Notes: a model not told the origin generated them from the letters alone. A DNA stretch of 64,000 bases from Gammaproteobacteria bacterium (GCA_028818225.1 JAPPOG010000069.1:62001-126000); one strand, 5' to 3'. Positions 15,506 to 24,720 are shown, counted from the stretch's first letter. Translations and numbers: made by a program.

Positions 15506-16711
15506 TTACTTTGAAATTTGTGATGCCTGCGGGGGTGGTGGCAATTGAATCCAGCGGGTTTCCTGGCCCTGCTGGGGTCGGTCAGGGATTAGCTGAGTTA
15601 GGATCAGGGAACCGCAGGCGATAGCAGCACCGACCAGGAAAACGGCGCTGTGATTTATAACCCAGAGAAATCCTAAAGCTGCAGGCAGAAAAACAGCAGC
15701 GATGTGGTTAATGGTAAAGCTGATAGATGAAGTAGCAGCGATATCCCGTGGATCGGCTATCTTCTGGAAGTAAGTCTTGATGGCGATAGCCATAGCAAAG
15801 AACAAATGATCGAGAAGATAAAGAGCGATTGCTACTTCAATGGTATTGACGAAAGCATAGCTGACAAAAATTATTATCAATCCGACATATTCCAGTGTTA
15901 AAGCGCGTCGTTCACCGATAAAACTGATCAGGGCGCCAATCTTGGGCGCTAACCAAAAAGTCAGCGCAGCGTTTACCAATGTCAGAAGTACGACATTCTC
16001 AATTGGGAAACCAAATTTCTCCACCATCAGAAAGCCTGCAAAAACGACAAAGATCTGTCGGCGCGCACCGGCGAGAAAAGTTAACAGGTAGTAAAGCCAG
16101 TACTGTCGACGCAAGAAAAGCGATTTTTTCTGAACTACCTGGTCTTCGAAATGAGGAATAGCCGACCAACAGAATAAACCGATCGCCACAGCCGCTCCAC
16201 CGGCGAGCATGTAAATCAGGAAATAGTTGGCAGCAAAGAACAAGAGATAAAGATAGATCGCTCCCAGTACTACAAGATTCGAAATCGCTCTTACGCTTAG
16301 TAACTCTCCCAGAACTCGAGGTGCTTCATCCTTGCTTAACCATTGCAAGCTTAGAGAATTGTGCAAAGTTTCCAGGTAATGGAATCCAATGGACATAACA
16401 ACCGTGGTGATATACAGCCATAATGCATTGGGAAAAATCGCCGTAATCGCTGTTCCAATACCCAGGGTAATCAGTGAAAGTATGGCAAAGGTTTGCTGTC
16501 TTACTAAAATCATTACCAGGATTGCAGTAAAGGCGAGAAAGCCTGGAATTTCCCTCAGGCTTTGCAGGATGCCGATCTCTTCACCGGTAAAGGCAGCCTG
16601 TTCAACTACAAAGTTATTAAGTAGAACCTGCCAGGTAGCGAAGGCGATAGTATTGCCTATTGCCAGCAGGAATAGCAGTGCCTTACGGCTTTTTAACTGT
16701 AGAAGATTCAT
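15506..16711 (-). CDS. MFS transporter
   Basis: The chain has about 401 residues and roughly 12 hydrophobic segments, for example ALLFLLAIGNTIAFATWQVL, FLAFTAILVMILV, NLVVLGAIYLYLLFFAANYF and AAVFLPAALGFLWVI. The layout fits a major-facilitator permease in the inner membrane. The substrate is not evident. The ATG at 16711 is preferred because a normal cytoplasmic start (MNLLQLKSRK) precedes the first helix; an in-frame start at 16765 is possible. The gene lies 124 bases upstream of the TonB receptor start on the same strand, so the outer- and inner-membrane transporters could serve one uptake route, but this is only suggested by position. Confidence 0.82.
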   Translation of the reverse strand: MNLLQLKSRKALLFLLAIGNTIAFATWQVLLNNFVVEQAAFTGEEIGILQSLREIPGFLAFTAILVMILVRQQTFAILSLITLGIGTAITAIFPNALWLYITTVVMSIGFHYLETLHNSLSLQWLSKDEAPRVLGELLSVRAISNLVVLGAIYLYLLFFAANYFLIYMLAGGAAVAIGLFCWSAIPHFEDQVVQKKSLFLRRQYWLYYLLTFLAGARRQIFVVFAGFLMVEKFGFPIENVVLLTLVNAALTFWLAPKIGALISFIGERRALTLEYVGLIIIFVSYAFVNTIEVAIALYLLDHLFFAMAIAIKTYFQKIADPRDIAATSSISFTINHIAAVFLPAALGFLWVINHSAVFLVGAAIACGSLILTQLIPDRPQQGQETRWIQLPPPPQASQISK

Positions 16712-16809
16712 ACTGTCGATCTGAATTGTGGAATTACTGCATGGATTGACTGAGAGGCAAATCAAACACAGTAGATTGCGTGTGTGCGCAATTATATCAT
16801 TCCTCGTCT

Positions 16810-17883
16810 ATGGCTTCTCTTACTATTTACGCTGGCCCCAGTGCTTTGAAAAAGCTGCAAAGGGATGGTTTTCGCCAGGAACATTTCAAAGTGCTGGTGG
16901 GTTCTTCCGGTGGGCCGAAATGGTTTGTCTTGCTCGGTTTAGACCGCTATTTGTTCGGAGAGTTTTTCAGTGGACGCACCGCGGAACTCTTTACGGTCGG
17001 TTCTTCGGTAGGAGCCTGGCGCATGTGTTGTCTTGCCACACAGGATCCTGTTGGTAGTATTGAGCGACTCGCTCGCTATTACAGTCACGAAAAATATTCA
17101 AAGCAACCCACAGTAAAGGAAATTACTGATAGCGCGCGAATCATGCTGCACAGAGTTTTAGGTGAAAGTGGCGCAAATGAAATTGTCGTGAATGACGTTT
17201 TTCGTACACACATTGTAGCTGATAGATGTAAAGGATTTGGCTCTTCTAAACTGAAATATTTGCAGGCGATTCACCTGTCAGCGAGTGCGACATTTAATAT
17301 ATTTTCCCGACGATCGCTATCATTATTTTTTGAGCGGACGCTTTTCTCAAATATGGCCTCGGATTCCCCATGGTCAGCCTTATCTGATATCAGCACAACT
17401 TCTGCTGGTTTAGATGAATCCAATCTTGTCGACGTGATGATTGCCAGCGGGTCGATTCCTTTTGTGTTAGAGGGAGTAAATGAAATTAAAGGTGCAAAGC
17501 GAGGTCATTATTGGGATGGCGGCATTATTGACTATCATTTCGACTGGCACTTTCATCATGGGCCAGAATTAGTGCTCTACCCACATTTCAGTGCACAATT
17601 AATTCCTGGCTGGTTCGATAAGTCACTGAAATGGCGGAAGGTTAAAGAAGAGTATCTAGACAATGTCGTGCTTCTGGCGCCGAGCAAGGAATTTGTAGCC
17701 AGCTTACCAGGAGAAAAGATTCCGGACCGAAAAGACTTTCAGAATTATCCCTATGAGAAGAGAGTCGAAGTCTGGCAGGAAGTCATCAAGAAAAGCGAAC
17801 AACTGGCGTTGGAGCTCCGCACCCTGGTAGAAACCGGTGAGGGGCTGGATTACATTCGACCCATCGCAATAAGAGATCGTTAG
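16810..17883 (+). CDS. Patatin-like phospholipase
   Basis: The 357-residue protein has a patatin-fold catalytic dyad. The nucleophile motif GSSVG is at about residue 58, preceded by VGSSGGPKWF, which looks like the oxyanion glycine stretch. The aspartate motif DGG is in HYWDGGIIDYHFD near residue 240. Patatins hydrolyse acyl chains from lipids. No signal peptide is seen, so it should be cytosolic or membrane-associated. Its TAG stop directly abuts the ATG of the GNAT gene, so the two are probably translated from one message. The ATG at 16810 is chosen; an in-frame ATG at 16780 adds ten residues. Confidence 0.82.
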   Translation: MASLTIYAGPSALKKLQRDGFRQEHFKVLVGSSGGPKWFVLLGLDRYLFGEFFSGRTAELFTVGSSVGAWRMCCLATQDPVGSIERLARYYSHEKYSKQPTVKEITDSARIMLHRVLGESGANEIVVNDVFRTHIVADRCKGFGSSKLKYLQAIHLSASATFNIFSRRSLSLFFERTLFSNMASDSPWSALSDISTTSAGLDESNLVDVMIASGSIPFVLEGVNEIKGAKRGHYWDGGIIDYHFDWHFHHGPELVLYPHFSAQLIPGWFDKSLKWRKVKEEYLDNVVLLAPSKEFVASLPGEKIPDRKDFQNYPYEKRVEVWQEVIKKSEQLALELRTLVETGEGLDYIRPIAIRDR

Positions 17884-18267
17884 ATGATTATCCGGCAGGT
17901 TCAATTCTCAGACGCAACAGCAATTGCCGAGCTCTATAACTGGTATATAGATAATACGATTGCCAGCTTCGAAGAAGCGCCCGTTAGTACTGACGAAATA
18001 GTCTCGCGCCCCGGCAGAGTAGATGACTCCAATCCCTGGTTAATACTGGAAGATGAAGAAAGATTACTGGGCTATGCCTACGCAATTCCCTTTAAAACTC
18101 GCCCATCCTATCGCTATACCAAAGAATCCAGTGTTTATATCCATAAAGATTACTGCAGAACAGGCTATGGATTAAAGCTCTTGCAGTCTCTTATCGACGA
18201 AATCAGAGTGATGCCGATACATAGGTTAATCGCCGGTATTGCCTTGCCTAACGAAGCAAGCATTTAG
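17884..18267 (+). CDS. GNAT N-acetyltransferase (phosphinothricin-acetyltransferase type), cut by an amber codon
   Basis: The 127 residues up to the first stop match the PAT/Bar branch of GNAT acetyltransferases. The N-terminus reads IRQVQFSDATAIAELYNWYI, typical for this branch. EDEERLLGYAYAIPFKTRPSYR and SVYIHKDYCRTGYGLKLLQSL follow, the latter carrying the acetyl-CoA-binding loop. The frame stops at TAG just after NEASI. The next 29 codons in the same frame give the expected C-terminus of the family (LHEKLGFGKIGQFNEVGKKF, then DVGYW) and a second TAG at 18355. So a single amber codon interrupts an otherwise intact 157-codon gene. A one-base change from AAG (Lys) would explain it. Confidence 0.85.
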   Translation: MIIRQVQFSDATAIAELYNWYIDNTIASFEEAPVSTDEIVSRPGRVDDSNPWLILEDEERLLGYAYAIPFKTRPSYRYTKESSVYIHKDYCRTGYGLKLLQSLIDEIRVMPIHRLIAGIALPNEASI

Positions 18268-18357
18268 CTCCATGAAAAACTCGGCTTTGGAAAGATCGGA
18301 CAGTTTAACGAAGTCGGAAAGAAATTCGACAAATTTATCGATGTGGGTTACTGGTAG
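18268..18357 (+). pseudogene. In-frame C-terminal tail of the amber-interrupted GNAT gene
   Basis: These 29 codons follow the TAG at 18265-18267 without a frame change. They encode the LHEKLGF motif and the DVGYW end that close the GNAT fold in phosphinothricin-type acetyltransferases. No start codon or ribosome-binding site gives them a separate life. They are expressed only if the amber codon is read through or is a sequencing error. Confidence 0.8.
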
Positions 18358-18386
18358 TTGAAGTTATGAAGGGGAAATAGTCAATC

Positions 18387-18548
18387 TTGCGAGTACTCAC
18401 TCTGTTACTGATTATTATGGGGTTACAATCCTGTGTTGGAGCCATAGTCGGTGCTGCTGTAGATACTGGGATTGAAGTTGCTAAAGTACCTTTTAAAGTC
18501 GTTGGTGTCGCGGTAGATTTGGCTATCCCTGATGACGACGATGACTAA
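18387..18548 (+). CDS. Small lipoprotein (53 residues)
   Basis: This short gene has a TTG start. The product begins with a lipoprotein signal (RVLTLLLIIMGLQSC) whose lipobox LQSC puts the lipidated cysteine at residue 16. A short hydrophobic, valine-rich mature part follows (VPFKVVGVAVD), and the end is acidic (PDDDDD). This matches the general look of very small lipoproteins of the NF038104 type, though I could not check the match. An AGGGG sequence lies upstream. An in-frame ATG ten codons later would leave too short a signal. It sits between the GNAT and thioesterase genes in the same orientation. Confidence 0.55.
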   Translation: MRVLTLLLIIMGLQSCVGAIVGAAVDTGIEVAKVPFKVVGVAVDLAIPDDDDD

Positions 18549-18580
18549 TTACAAACCAAAGAGAACTAGAACTAAAAATA

Positions 18581-19000
18581 ATGAGTTTTAATCCGGAAGA
18601 TTACGATATTCCCAGCCACTACAAACACTGGGTAGGCGACAAAGCAGAAGATTATATTGGTCCTTTCTTCTTTTATATGGATGGCGATACCCCGCGCAGC
18701 GCCTTTCGAGTACAGGAACATAACTGCAACGCTCACGATTCCGTGCATGGTGGTGTTCTTATGACCTTTGCCGATTACACTTTATGTCTGGGTGCTAATA
18801 TGGGCGAGAGTGAAAGCGTAGCCACGGTAAGTTTAAGTAATGAGTTTGTCGCGCCAGCTTATAAAGGCGATCTGGTCGAAGGGGAGTGCAAGATTATCAG
18901 GCGCGGCAAGTCTATGGTTTTTAGTCGTTGTGAATTAAGCGTCGACGGCAAACCCATTTTAAATAGCAGTGCCGTTATCAAGAGAATCAATCCTCGCTAA
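18581..19000 (+). CDS. Hotdog-fold thioesterase (PaaI/YdiI-type)
   Basis: The 139-residue protein is a hotdog-fold acyl-CoA thioesterase. The signature HDSVHGGVLMTFADYTLCLG (residues 47-66) contains the HGG motif and the catalytic acid. SLSNEFVAPAYKGDLVEGEC and the C-terminal strand follow. It would hydrolyse an acyl- or aryl-CoA in the cytosol. Its last 14 bases overlap the end of the convergent HAD gene. The native substrate is not known. Confidence 0.87.
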   Translation: MSFNPEDYDIPSHYKHWVGDKAEDYIGPFFFYMDGDTPRSAFRVQEHNCNAHDSVHGGVLMTFADYTLCLGANMGESESVATVSLSNEFVAPAYKGDLVEGECKIIRRGKSMVFSRCELSVDGKPILNSSAVIKRINPR

Positions 19001-19628
19001 AAGTTTGCGCAAGTTCTAGCGGCGTCGTAAAAATATAGTCGGGTACCTCCGCTGATAACTCCTCAGAGCTTCCATAACCCCAGAGTACGCCAGCGCTGGC
19101 GAGACTGTTTGTTTTGGCCGCTGAGATGTCGACAAATCTGTCCCCAATCATAATAGAATGTATACTGATTATGTTTTCAAGCAACAATTGACTCAGCTGT
19201 TTGGCCTTGGTTGTTCTGCCTGTGGGGCCATCGATAAAGTCAAAGTAGTGACCGATTTCGAATCGCTCGATGATTTTCCTTGCCACGGTTTTATGCTTGG
19301 ATGTGCAAACTCCCATGGGTATTTGTTTATGGCTTAGCGCAGAAAGCATGTCGATAACACCGGAATACAGTTCATTCTCCGTGTACCCCACTTCGAAATA
19401 GCGTTCGCGGTATTTAACTACTAGATCATCGATATGTTGTGCATCGCTGGATTCAGTGAGTTTCTGCATCGACTCTTCCAGCGGTGGACCGATGTGCTGG
19501 ACGATATCGGCCTCTGCCCGGGGCGGATAATCAAAACTGGTGAGGGCATAGTTCATGCTGCGTACTATGCCCAGCTTGGGGTCCGACAGAGTGCCGTCCA
19601 AGTCGAAAATTAGGGTATCGAATTGCAA
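18987..19628 (-). CDS. HAD-superfamily phosphatase (phosphoglycolate-phosphatase-like)
   Basis: The 213-residue protein is a haloacid dehalogenase-type phosphatase. Motif I is IFDLDGTLSD at residues 7-16 and gives the aspartate nucleophile. Motif II is MGVCTSKHK near 105. Motif III/IV is IMIGDRFVDISAAKTNSL near 160, followed by GVLWGYGSSEEL. This is the Gph/PgmB-like class with a helical cap. The substrate could be phosphoglycolate or another small phosphate ester. The gene stands alone on the minus strand. Confidence 0.85.
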   Translation of the reverse strand: MQFDTLIFDLDGTLSDPKLGIVRSMNYALTSFDYPPRAEADIVQHIGPPLEESMQKLTESSDAQHIDDLVVKYRERYFEVGYTENELYSGVIDMLSALSHKQIPMGVCTSKHKTVARKIIERFEIGHYFDFIDGPTGRTTKAKQLSQLLLENIISIHSIMIGDRFVDISAAKTNSLASAGVLWGYGSSEELSAEVPDYIFTTPLELAQTFSED

Positions 19629-19790
19629 GAAATACTATCCCAAAAGATTAACAGCGATGCGATTGTTCATTACTGATACCTAGCTTATAGCATTACAGCT
19701 ATAGATACTTTCGGATTCGTTGTTATAGTATGCCGGAATAACAGTCAGGGCATAGCCGGGCTAACAAATAAAAAGTAGCAGGAGCTGTGC

Positions 19791-21350
19791 ATGAATCTTA
19801 CCTCCCTCGTCATTATTGTTTATCTCGGCGCCTTTATCGTCTTCGGGCTTTACTTAAATAGTAAGAAAGGCAGTGCTACTGATTGGGCGATTGGTGGCAG
19901 TACCCTGGGAATTTTCATGATTGCAGCTGGCGCTGCCGGAACCCGGATTGGTGGGGCGGGTACTTATGGCGTTGCCGGTGACGTAATTGCGGAAGGTATT
20001 GGTCATATGTGGTATGGCTTTAATTCCTTCGCCGCACTTTTTCTTGTTGGCCTGTTCTTTGTTATCCCTTATCGTCGCCTCAGGGTTGTTAGCGTTGGAC
20101 AGGTATTCGATCGCCGTTTTGGTTCATACCGTTGCCAGTGGCTAACCAGTCTTTGTGTCCAGGCAGAATATTTCATCGTCAACATCATTGAGCCCTACAT
20201 TATCGGTGCGATTGTTTCCGGATTTACTGATATACCTTTTCCAGTTGGTGTTGCAATTGGTGCTTTCCTGATTATTTCTTTTACCGTCTTCGGCGGCTTG
20301 AAAGGTACGGCCTATGCCAATATCGTGCATTGTTCTGTCATTATTTTTGGCCTGCTGTTGGTTGGCCTAATAGCCATGAATGACATGGGAGGCTGGAGTG
20401 TAGTTGTAGAACGGACATCGGAGAATCTGGCAGCCTCTGGAGGCAATGAAGTTGCCTGGTGGAGTTTTACTGGCATCGGCTTTGCCACCATTATTGCCAT
20501 GTTTATCTCTGCAACCATTCACACACCGGCGGCTTCGGTGTATGCGAACTATGCCTCATCAGCAAAATCTGAAGATGCACTGATTCCCGGATTCTTCTTT
20601 GCCGGTTTAATCGCCGCCGCTATGCCATTGGTAGCGGGCTTTATTGGGATATTAACCATGGCGGCTTATGGTGCTGATGCTGGATTAAGCAGCTATCTGA
20701 ATATCGCTCAGCTTGCTATCGATGGTGGGGAAATTCTCGGCGGTATTGCATTGGCTGCAGTACTGGCCGCGGTAATTTCATCCGGTGCGCCAATCTTGTT
20801 GGCCAGTTCAACCATGTTTGTAAATGACTGGATTCCATCATCGAAAAATTTTACGCCGGAAAAACAACTGCGCTGGTATAAAGTTGTTGCTGTGATTTAC
20901 GGAACAATTGCTGCCTTGATTGCCTGGTTAGGCAATATCACTTCGGTGCTGGGGTTAGTGTTAATTGGATTTGCCATGGTAGTGCCACCGGCGGTCGCTG
21001 TTGGATTTGTTATCTACTGGAAAAGAACGTCAGAAAAGGCGGCGTTTTATGGCATGGCCTCGGGTTTTGCCGGTGGCCTGGTCATGTGGTTATTTAATGT
21101 ATGGTTCGACAGTCCGGAGTATGCCAATGCCGGGGGATTCGCCCAGTTCTATCATGAGTTTTACACTGAGTATGGCGCCTGGACCGATCCGGCCTTTGCC
21201 ACCTTCATCTTCCCTATGCTAGTCGTCCCATTATTCACATTCATTTTTCCCAATGATGAAAAAGCGAATGCGAATAAAGACAGCTTCTACCGCACGCTTG
21301 GCAGAATACAAAAGAATTTCAGGTGGACTAACGAAAAAGCTAGCGCTTAA
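19791..21350 (+). CDS. Sodium:solute symporter (SSS family)
   Basis: The 519-residue inner-membrane protein has about 13 hydrophobic segments and the family start (a first helix then LNSKKGSATDWAIGGSTLG). Other family marks are GTRIGGAGTYGVAGD, YRRLRVVSVGQVFDRRFG and AAVLAAVISSGAPILLASST, the sodium-site helix. SSS carriers import sugars, amino acids, vitamins or organic acids with sodium. The substrate is not clear. A good ribosome-binding site, AGCAGGAGC, precedes the ATG. Its end overlaps the convergent ThDP-enzyme gene by 11 bases. Confidence 0.9.
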   Translation: MNLTSLVIIVYLGAFIVFGLYLNSKKGSATDWAIGGSTLGIFMIAAGAAGTRIGGAGTYGVAGDVIAEGIGHMWYGFNSFAALFLVGLFFVIPYRRLRVVSVGQVFDRRFGSYRCQWLTSLCVQAEYFIVNIIEPYIIGAIVSGFTDIPFPVGVAIGAFLIISFTVFGGLKGTAYANIVHCSVIIFGLLLVGLIAMNDMGGWSVVVERTSENLAASGGNEVAWWSFTGIGFATIIAMFISATIHTPAASVYANYASSAKSEDALIPGFFFAGLIAAAMPLVAGFIGILTMAAYGADAGLSSYLNIAQLAIDGGEILGGIALAAVLAAVISSGAPILLASSTMFVNDWIPSSKNFTPEKQLRWYKVVAVIYGTIAALIAWLGNITSVLGLVLIGFAMVVPPAVAVGFVIYWKRTSEKAAFYGMASGFAGGLVMWLFNVWFDSPEYANAGGFAQFYHEFYTEYGAWTDPAFATFIFPMLVVPLFTFIFPNDEKANANKDSFYRTLGRIQKNFRWTNEKASA

Positions 21351-22908
21351 TCTCACCATTGGCCTGAATTATAAAAGGGCCCGGTGTGGCGTAACTCTGT
21401 TCCAGCAGTGCGCATAATTCTTCACCAGTGTCTGCTTTGCCACCGGGTACGCCAAAGCCTTTCGCCAGTGCCACCCAATCGATAGAGGGGTTGCCGATGT
21501 CGAACAGGCTGGCGGCAATTTCGCCTACCTCGGTTACACCCAGTCGCCCATATTCAACATCGAGGATGTTGTAGGAGTTGTTGGCAAAGATAACCGTAGT
21601 CACGTCCAGATTTTCGCGGGCCTGAGTCCATAATGCCTGAATCGTATAAGCCGCACCGCCATCTCCCAGCATTGCCAGCACGCGCTGACCCGGGCTGGCC
21701 AGGGCAGCACCTACCGAGCACGGACCCCCTTGGCCAATCGCACCACCGGTAAGACTCAGCCAGATATTCTGAGAAGTGCTTTGACACATTGGGTAGGCAG
21801 CAACACCGCCGCCGGAATCGGTGCAGATGACCACATCTTCCGGTAGTGTAGCTGCGATGGATTGAACAATAATTTTGGTATTTAGTTCACCCGTAGGTTT
21901 ATCAAATTCTTGTTTTTCAAACGTGCTTACTGCTGCGTTGCTCGCACCCAGTCTGTCCGCAAGCCTTTCCATCGCGTCGATAGCATCTTCTTCGACATTG
22001 GTAAGTCTGGTGACCTGACAGCCTTCAGGAATTAACTGGGCGGGCTGATCTTTGTAAGCGAAAAAACTGACCGGAATCGAGCCACCCACGAGAACGAGAT
22101 TGTTAATGCCGTCCAAGGTGGCAAATACGTGTTCGGGAAAATAGGGCAGGCGATCGATTTTAACTCTGCCGGGGCCGCCATCGACCCTGGCCGGAAAAGT
22201 GCCGTTATACAACCTGCAGCCATACTTACTGGCAAGCTTGCTTGCCGCTGCCATTGCTGCCTGTTCGGTACCATGGTGTTCCAAAAGAATTGCGGTAGTG
22301 TTGCCATCTTTTTCTATGACTTTTGCGACATCTTCGATTGCCTGTTCTTCTACTTTAGCCCGTTGCGGGATCGCATTTGGTGTAACTGGACCGTCGCATT
22401 CTCCCCAGGCGGCATCGGCACCCATAATTAATGTCGCAATCTGACCGGTTGATCCAGTGGATTGTCTTAAGGTTGCCGTGTAGGCATCAGCTCCATCTTG
22501 TGCCAAAGATGCCGCTGTGGATTCTGATTTAATCCAACAGGAAAAATTTTGTGCAAGGGTACCAATATCCGAGGTTAGTGGCGCGTCATGCCCGACATGA
22601 AAATTTGGGTGGTTGCCAACGATATTGATCATGGGAGAGTTAGCTCGCCTGGCGTTGTGTAGATTAGCAATACCATTGGCCATTCCCGGACCGAGATGCA
22701 GGAGTGTGGCAGCAGGCTTGCCAGTGACGCGACCGATACCGTCGGCGGCGCCGGTACAAACTCCTTCGAATAAAGCGAGCACAGATTTAACTCTTGGTAC
22801 TGCATCCAATGCCTGGACTAAATGCATTTCAGAAGTCCCTGGATTTGCTATACAAAATTCCACGCCGCAATCGGCGAGGGTATTTATCAGTGCGGTAGCT
22901 CCATTCAT
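21340..22908 (-). CDS. ThDP-dependent enzyme, acetolactate-synthase-large-subunit-like
   Basis: The 522-residue enzyme has the three-domain layout of thiamine-diphosphate decarboxylases and acetohydroxyacid synthases. The N-terminal domain has VEFCIANPGTSEMHL and LALFEGVCTGAADGIGR, with the Glu that activates ThDP at about residue 48. The C-terminal ThDP-binding domain has MLGDGGAAYTIQALWTQAR through FANNSYNILD. It is shorter than IlvB/IlvI and lacks a regulatory subunit gene beside it, so it may be a 2-oxoacid decarboxylase rather than an anabolic synthase. The substrate is unresolved. It is transcribed away from the TfoX gene. Confidence 0.86.
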   Translation of the reverse strand: MNGATALINTLADCGVEFCIANPGTSEMHLVQALDAVPRVKSVLALFEGVCTGAADGIGRVTGKPAATLLHLGPGMANGIANLHNARRANSPMINIVGNHPNFHVGHDAPLTSDIGTLAQNFSCWIKSESTAASLAQDGADAYTATLRQSTGSTGQIATLIMGADAAWGECDGPVTPNAIPQRAKVEEQAIEDVAKVIEKDGNTTAILLEHHGTEQAAMAAASKLASKYGCRLYNGTFPARVDGGPGRVKIDRLPYFPEHVFATLDGINNLVLVGGSIPVSFFAYKDQPAQLIPEGCQVTRLTNVEEDAIDAMERLADRLGASNAAVSTFEKQEFDKPTGELNTKIIVQSIAATLPEDVVICTDSGGGVAAYPMCQSTSQNIWLSLTGGAIGQGGPCSVGAALASPGQRVLAMLGDGGAAYTIQALWTQARENLDVTTVIFANNSYNILDVEYGRLGVTEVGEIAASLFDIGNPSIDWVALAKGFGVPGGKADTGEELCALLEQSYATPGPFIIQANGEIKR

Positions 22909-22971
22909 GTTATTGTTTCCCTGCTTTGGAAAATCTGTTTTCTTAAAGGCTGGTTATCATAGCATCCAACT

Positions 22972-23337
22972 ATGGCTATTTCTCAAGAAGAAAAAGAATT
23001 TGCGGCGCATGTGGTTGACCTTTCCCAGACTATTGGTCCGGTTTACTCCAAGCGTATGTTCGGAGGATTCGGAATCTTCCTGGAAGGACTCATGTTCGGA
23101 CTTATTGCCGATAATGTTTATTACATCAAAGTGGATGACGAAACGCGTCATGAATTCGAAGAGCTTGGCTTGCAACCATTCACTTATGACAAGTCAGGCA
23201 AGAAAATGCATCTAGGCTACCTGCAGGCTCCGGAAGAGGCCATGGAAAATATCGAGGTCATGTCCGCATGGGCCAATAAAGGCTTTGGTGCTGCCTTACG
23301 GGCTGCAGCCAGGAAAAAGCCAAAGAAAAAGAAATGA
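22972..23337 (+). CDS. TfoX N-terminal-domain protein
   Basis: The 121-residue protein matches the TfoX_N domain: SKRMFGGFGIFLEGLMFGL, then a segment with YYIKVDDETR, PFTYDKSGKKMHLGYLQAPEE and a basic lysine-rich tail. The domain is shared with TfoX/Sxy, which activates competence genes, but the DNA-uptake link is not established for stand-alone TfoX_N proteins. It lacks the C-terminal TfoX domain. It is divergent from the ThDP-enzyme gene with a 63-base gap that must hold both promoters. Confidence 0.88.
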   Translation: MAISQEEKEFAAHVVDLSQTIGPVYSKRMFGGFGIFLEGLMFGLIADNVYYIKVDDETRHEFEELGLQPFTYDKSGKKMHLGYLQAPEEAMENIEVMSAWANKGFGAALRAAARKKPKKKK

Positions 23338-23742
23338 AATTAGTTCATTGCAATTCACCAGTAGATGTAAAACAGCGACTTATTTGTTGGGTGCGCCGTC
23401 AATACCTGAAACCAGGTCCAGTCGCCAATCTTAGATTGGCGTCTCTCGGCTGCGTATCATGCTTGCGGATGATTGGCACTCTCCTCACCCATATAGACTC
23501 GGCGCCCGCTCCCGGCGGGCGATGGCCATACAAATAAGCACCTGTTTCACATCCATGGCTTCTTTTCCAGCAGCAGGAGTTAAATCAGGACTTTTTGCAA
23601 ATCAGTAACTCATTATTGCTGCCTTTTGTCTGCAATGCCCGTAATTCGTCGACTTTAGTCACACTTATTCAAGCGGCGCGGGCCCAAATACTGTAAACTA
23701 GCGCCCTTGTTCTATCTCGTTTTGATGATTTTGGGGGATACG
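23338..23742. other. Intergenic region with two hairpins
   Basis: No gene is supported in these 405 bases. Two perfect hairpins are present: CGCCAATC / GATTGGCG with loop TTA at 23423-23441, and CGCCCGC / GCGGGCG with a five-base loop at 23503-23521. Neither has a T-run. A TACTGTAAACT stretch near 23690 could be the minus-10 region of the next gene, which has GGGGGA just before its ATG. Confidence 0.5.
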
Positions 23743-24720
23743 ATGAAAACACGCGTACTAGCTCTCGCGACTGCAACAGTACTGTTCGCGGGAATCGCGC
23801 AAGCACAAGATGACTACACTGCTCCTCGCACGGAGTGGGGTCAACCAGATTTGCAGGGGGTATGGAATTTCAGTTCGGTGATTCCTATGGAGCGCCCGGC
23901 TTTTTTTGGTGACAAGAAAACCCTTACCAATGAAGAAATAGCAGCGCTTGTTGCACAAACAGAACAGGGACTGGAAGCTTTAAATAATATTGGGGTTGGG
24001 GGCTATAACTCGTTCTGGTTTGAAACTGGAGAGAGTGGAGATAATCGAACGTCTCTTATTATGTACCCGGAAGATGGTCAGATTCCCGAAAGGCAGGAAG
24101 GTGTTCCTGTTCAAGTCGGTGGCCTTGGCCCTGATGAGCCAGGCGATCGACCAGTGCGTATGGTCGTTGGTGGTATTGCCAAAGATGGACCAGAAGACCG
24201 CGGTCTTTCCGAGCGTTGCATCGTAGGCTTTAATTCTGGACCACCTATGTTTCCAAGTCTCTATAACAACAACGTACAGATAATTCAGAGCAAAGACACC
24301 GCAGTTATTTTTACCGAGATGATTCACGATGCCCGCATTGTGCCGCTTGATAGTGATGCCAGCCTAACGGACGACATTCGTCTATGGACTGGAGACTCTC
24401 GCGGCTATTGGGATGGCGACACACTGGTTGTTGAAACGCGCAACTTCAATAGCTTTACCCAGAGTTTCGGTGTTTACGGAACGGCTGAAGAAAAATTGCT
24501 GACAGAGCGTTTTACTCGAACTGGACCTTATGCAGTTGAATATGAGTTCACCGTTGAAGATCCAGCGACCTTTCAGGACAAGATTACTGTCATGATTCCA
24601 ATGTCAAAGGTCGATGGCCAACTGTATGAATATGCATGCCACGAAGGTAACTACGGCATGGTTAATATTTTGCGCGGGGAAAGAATGACTGAAATGCGAG
24701 AAGCAGAAAATTCGCAGTAG
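23743..24720 (+). CDS. Exported protein of unknown function with a DLQGVW motif
   Basis: The 325-residue protein has a clear signal peptide (ending GIAQAQ) from the ATG at 23743, which is preceded by TTGGGGGATACG. The mature start TEWGQPDLQGVWNFSS is followed by PMERPAFFGDKKTLT. Later segments include RCIVGFNSGPPM, GDSRGYWDGDTLVVETRNF and LLTERFTRTGPYAVEYEFTV. These blocks recur in a family of secreted hypothetical proteins common in Gammaproteobacteria and Acidobacteria; I know of no assigned function. It is predicted to be periplasmic. A strong terminator follows. Confidence 0.8.
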   Translation: MKTRVLALATATVLFAGIAQAQDDYTAPRTEWGQPDLQGVWNFSSVIPMERPAFFGDKKTLTNEEIAALVAQTEQGLEALNNIGVGGYNSFWFETGESGDNRTSLIMYPEDGQIPERQEGVPVQVGGLGPDEPGDRPVRMVVGGIAKDGPEDRGLSERCIVGFNSGPPMFPSLYNNNVQIIQSKDTAVIFTEMIHDARIVPLDSDASLTDDIRLWTGDSRGYWDGDTLVVETRNFNSFTQSFGVYGTAEEKLLTERFTRTGPYAVEYEFTVEDPATFQDKITVMIPMSKVDGQLYEYACHEGNYGMVNILRGERMTEMREAENSQ

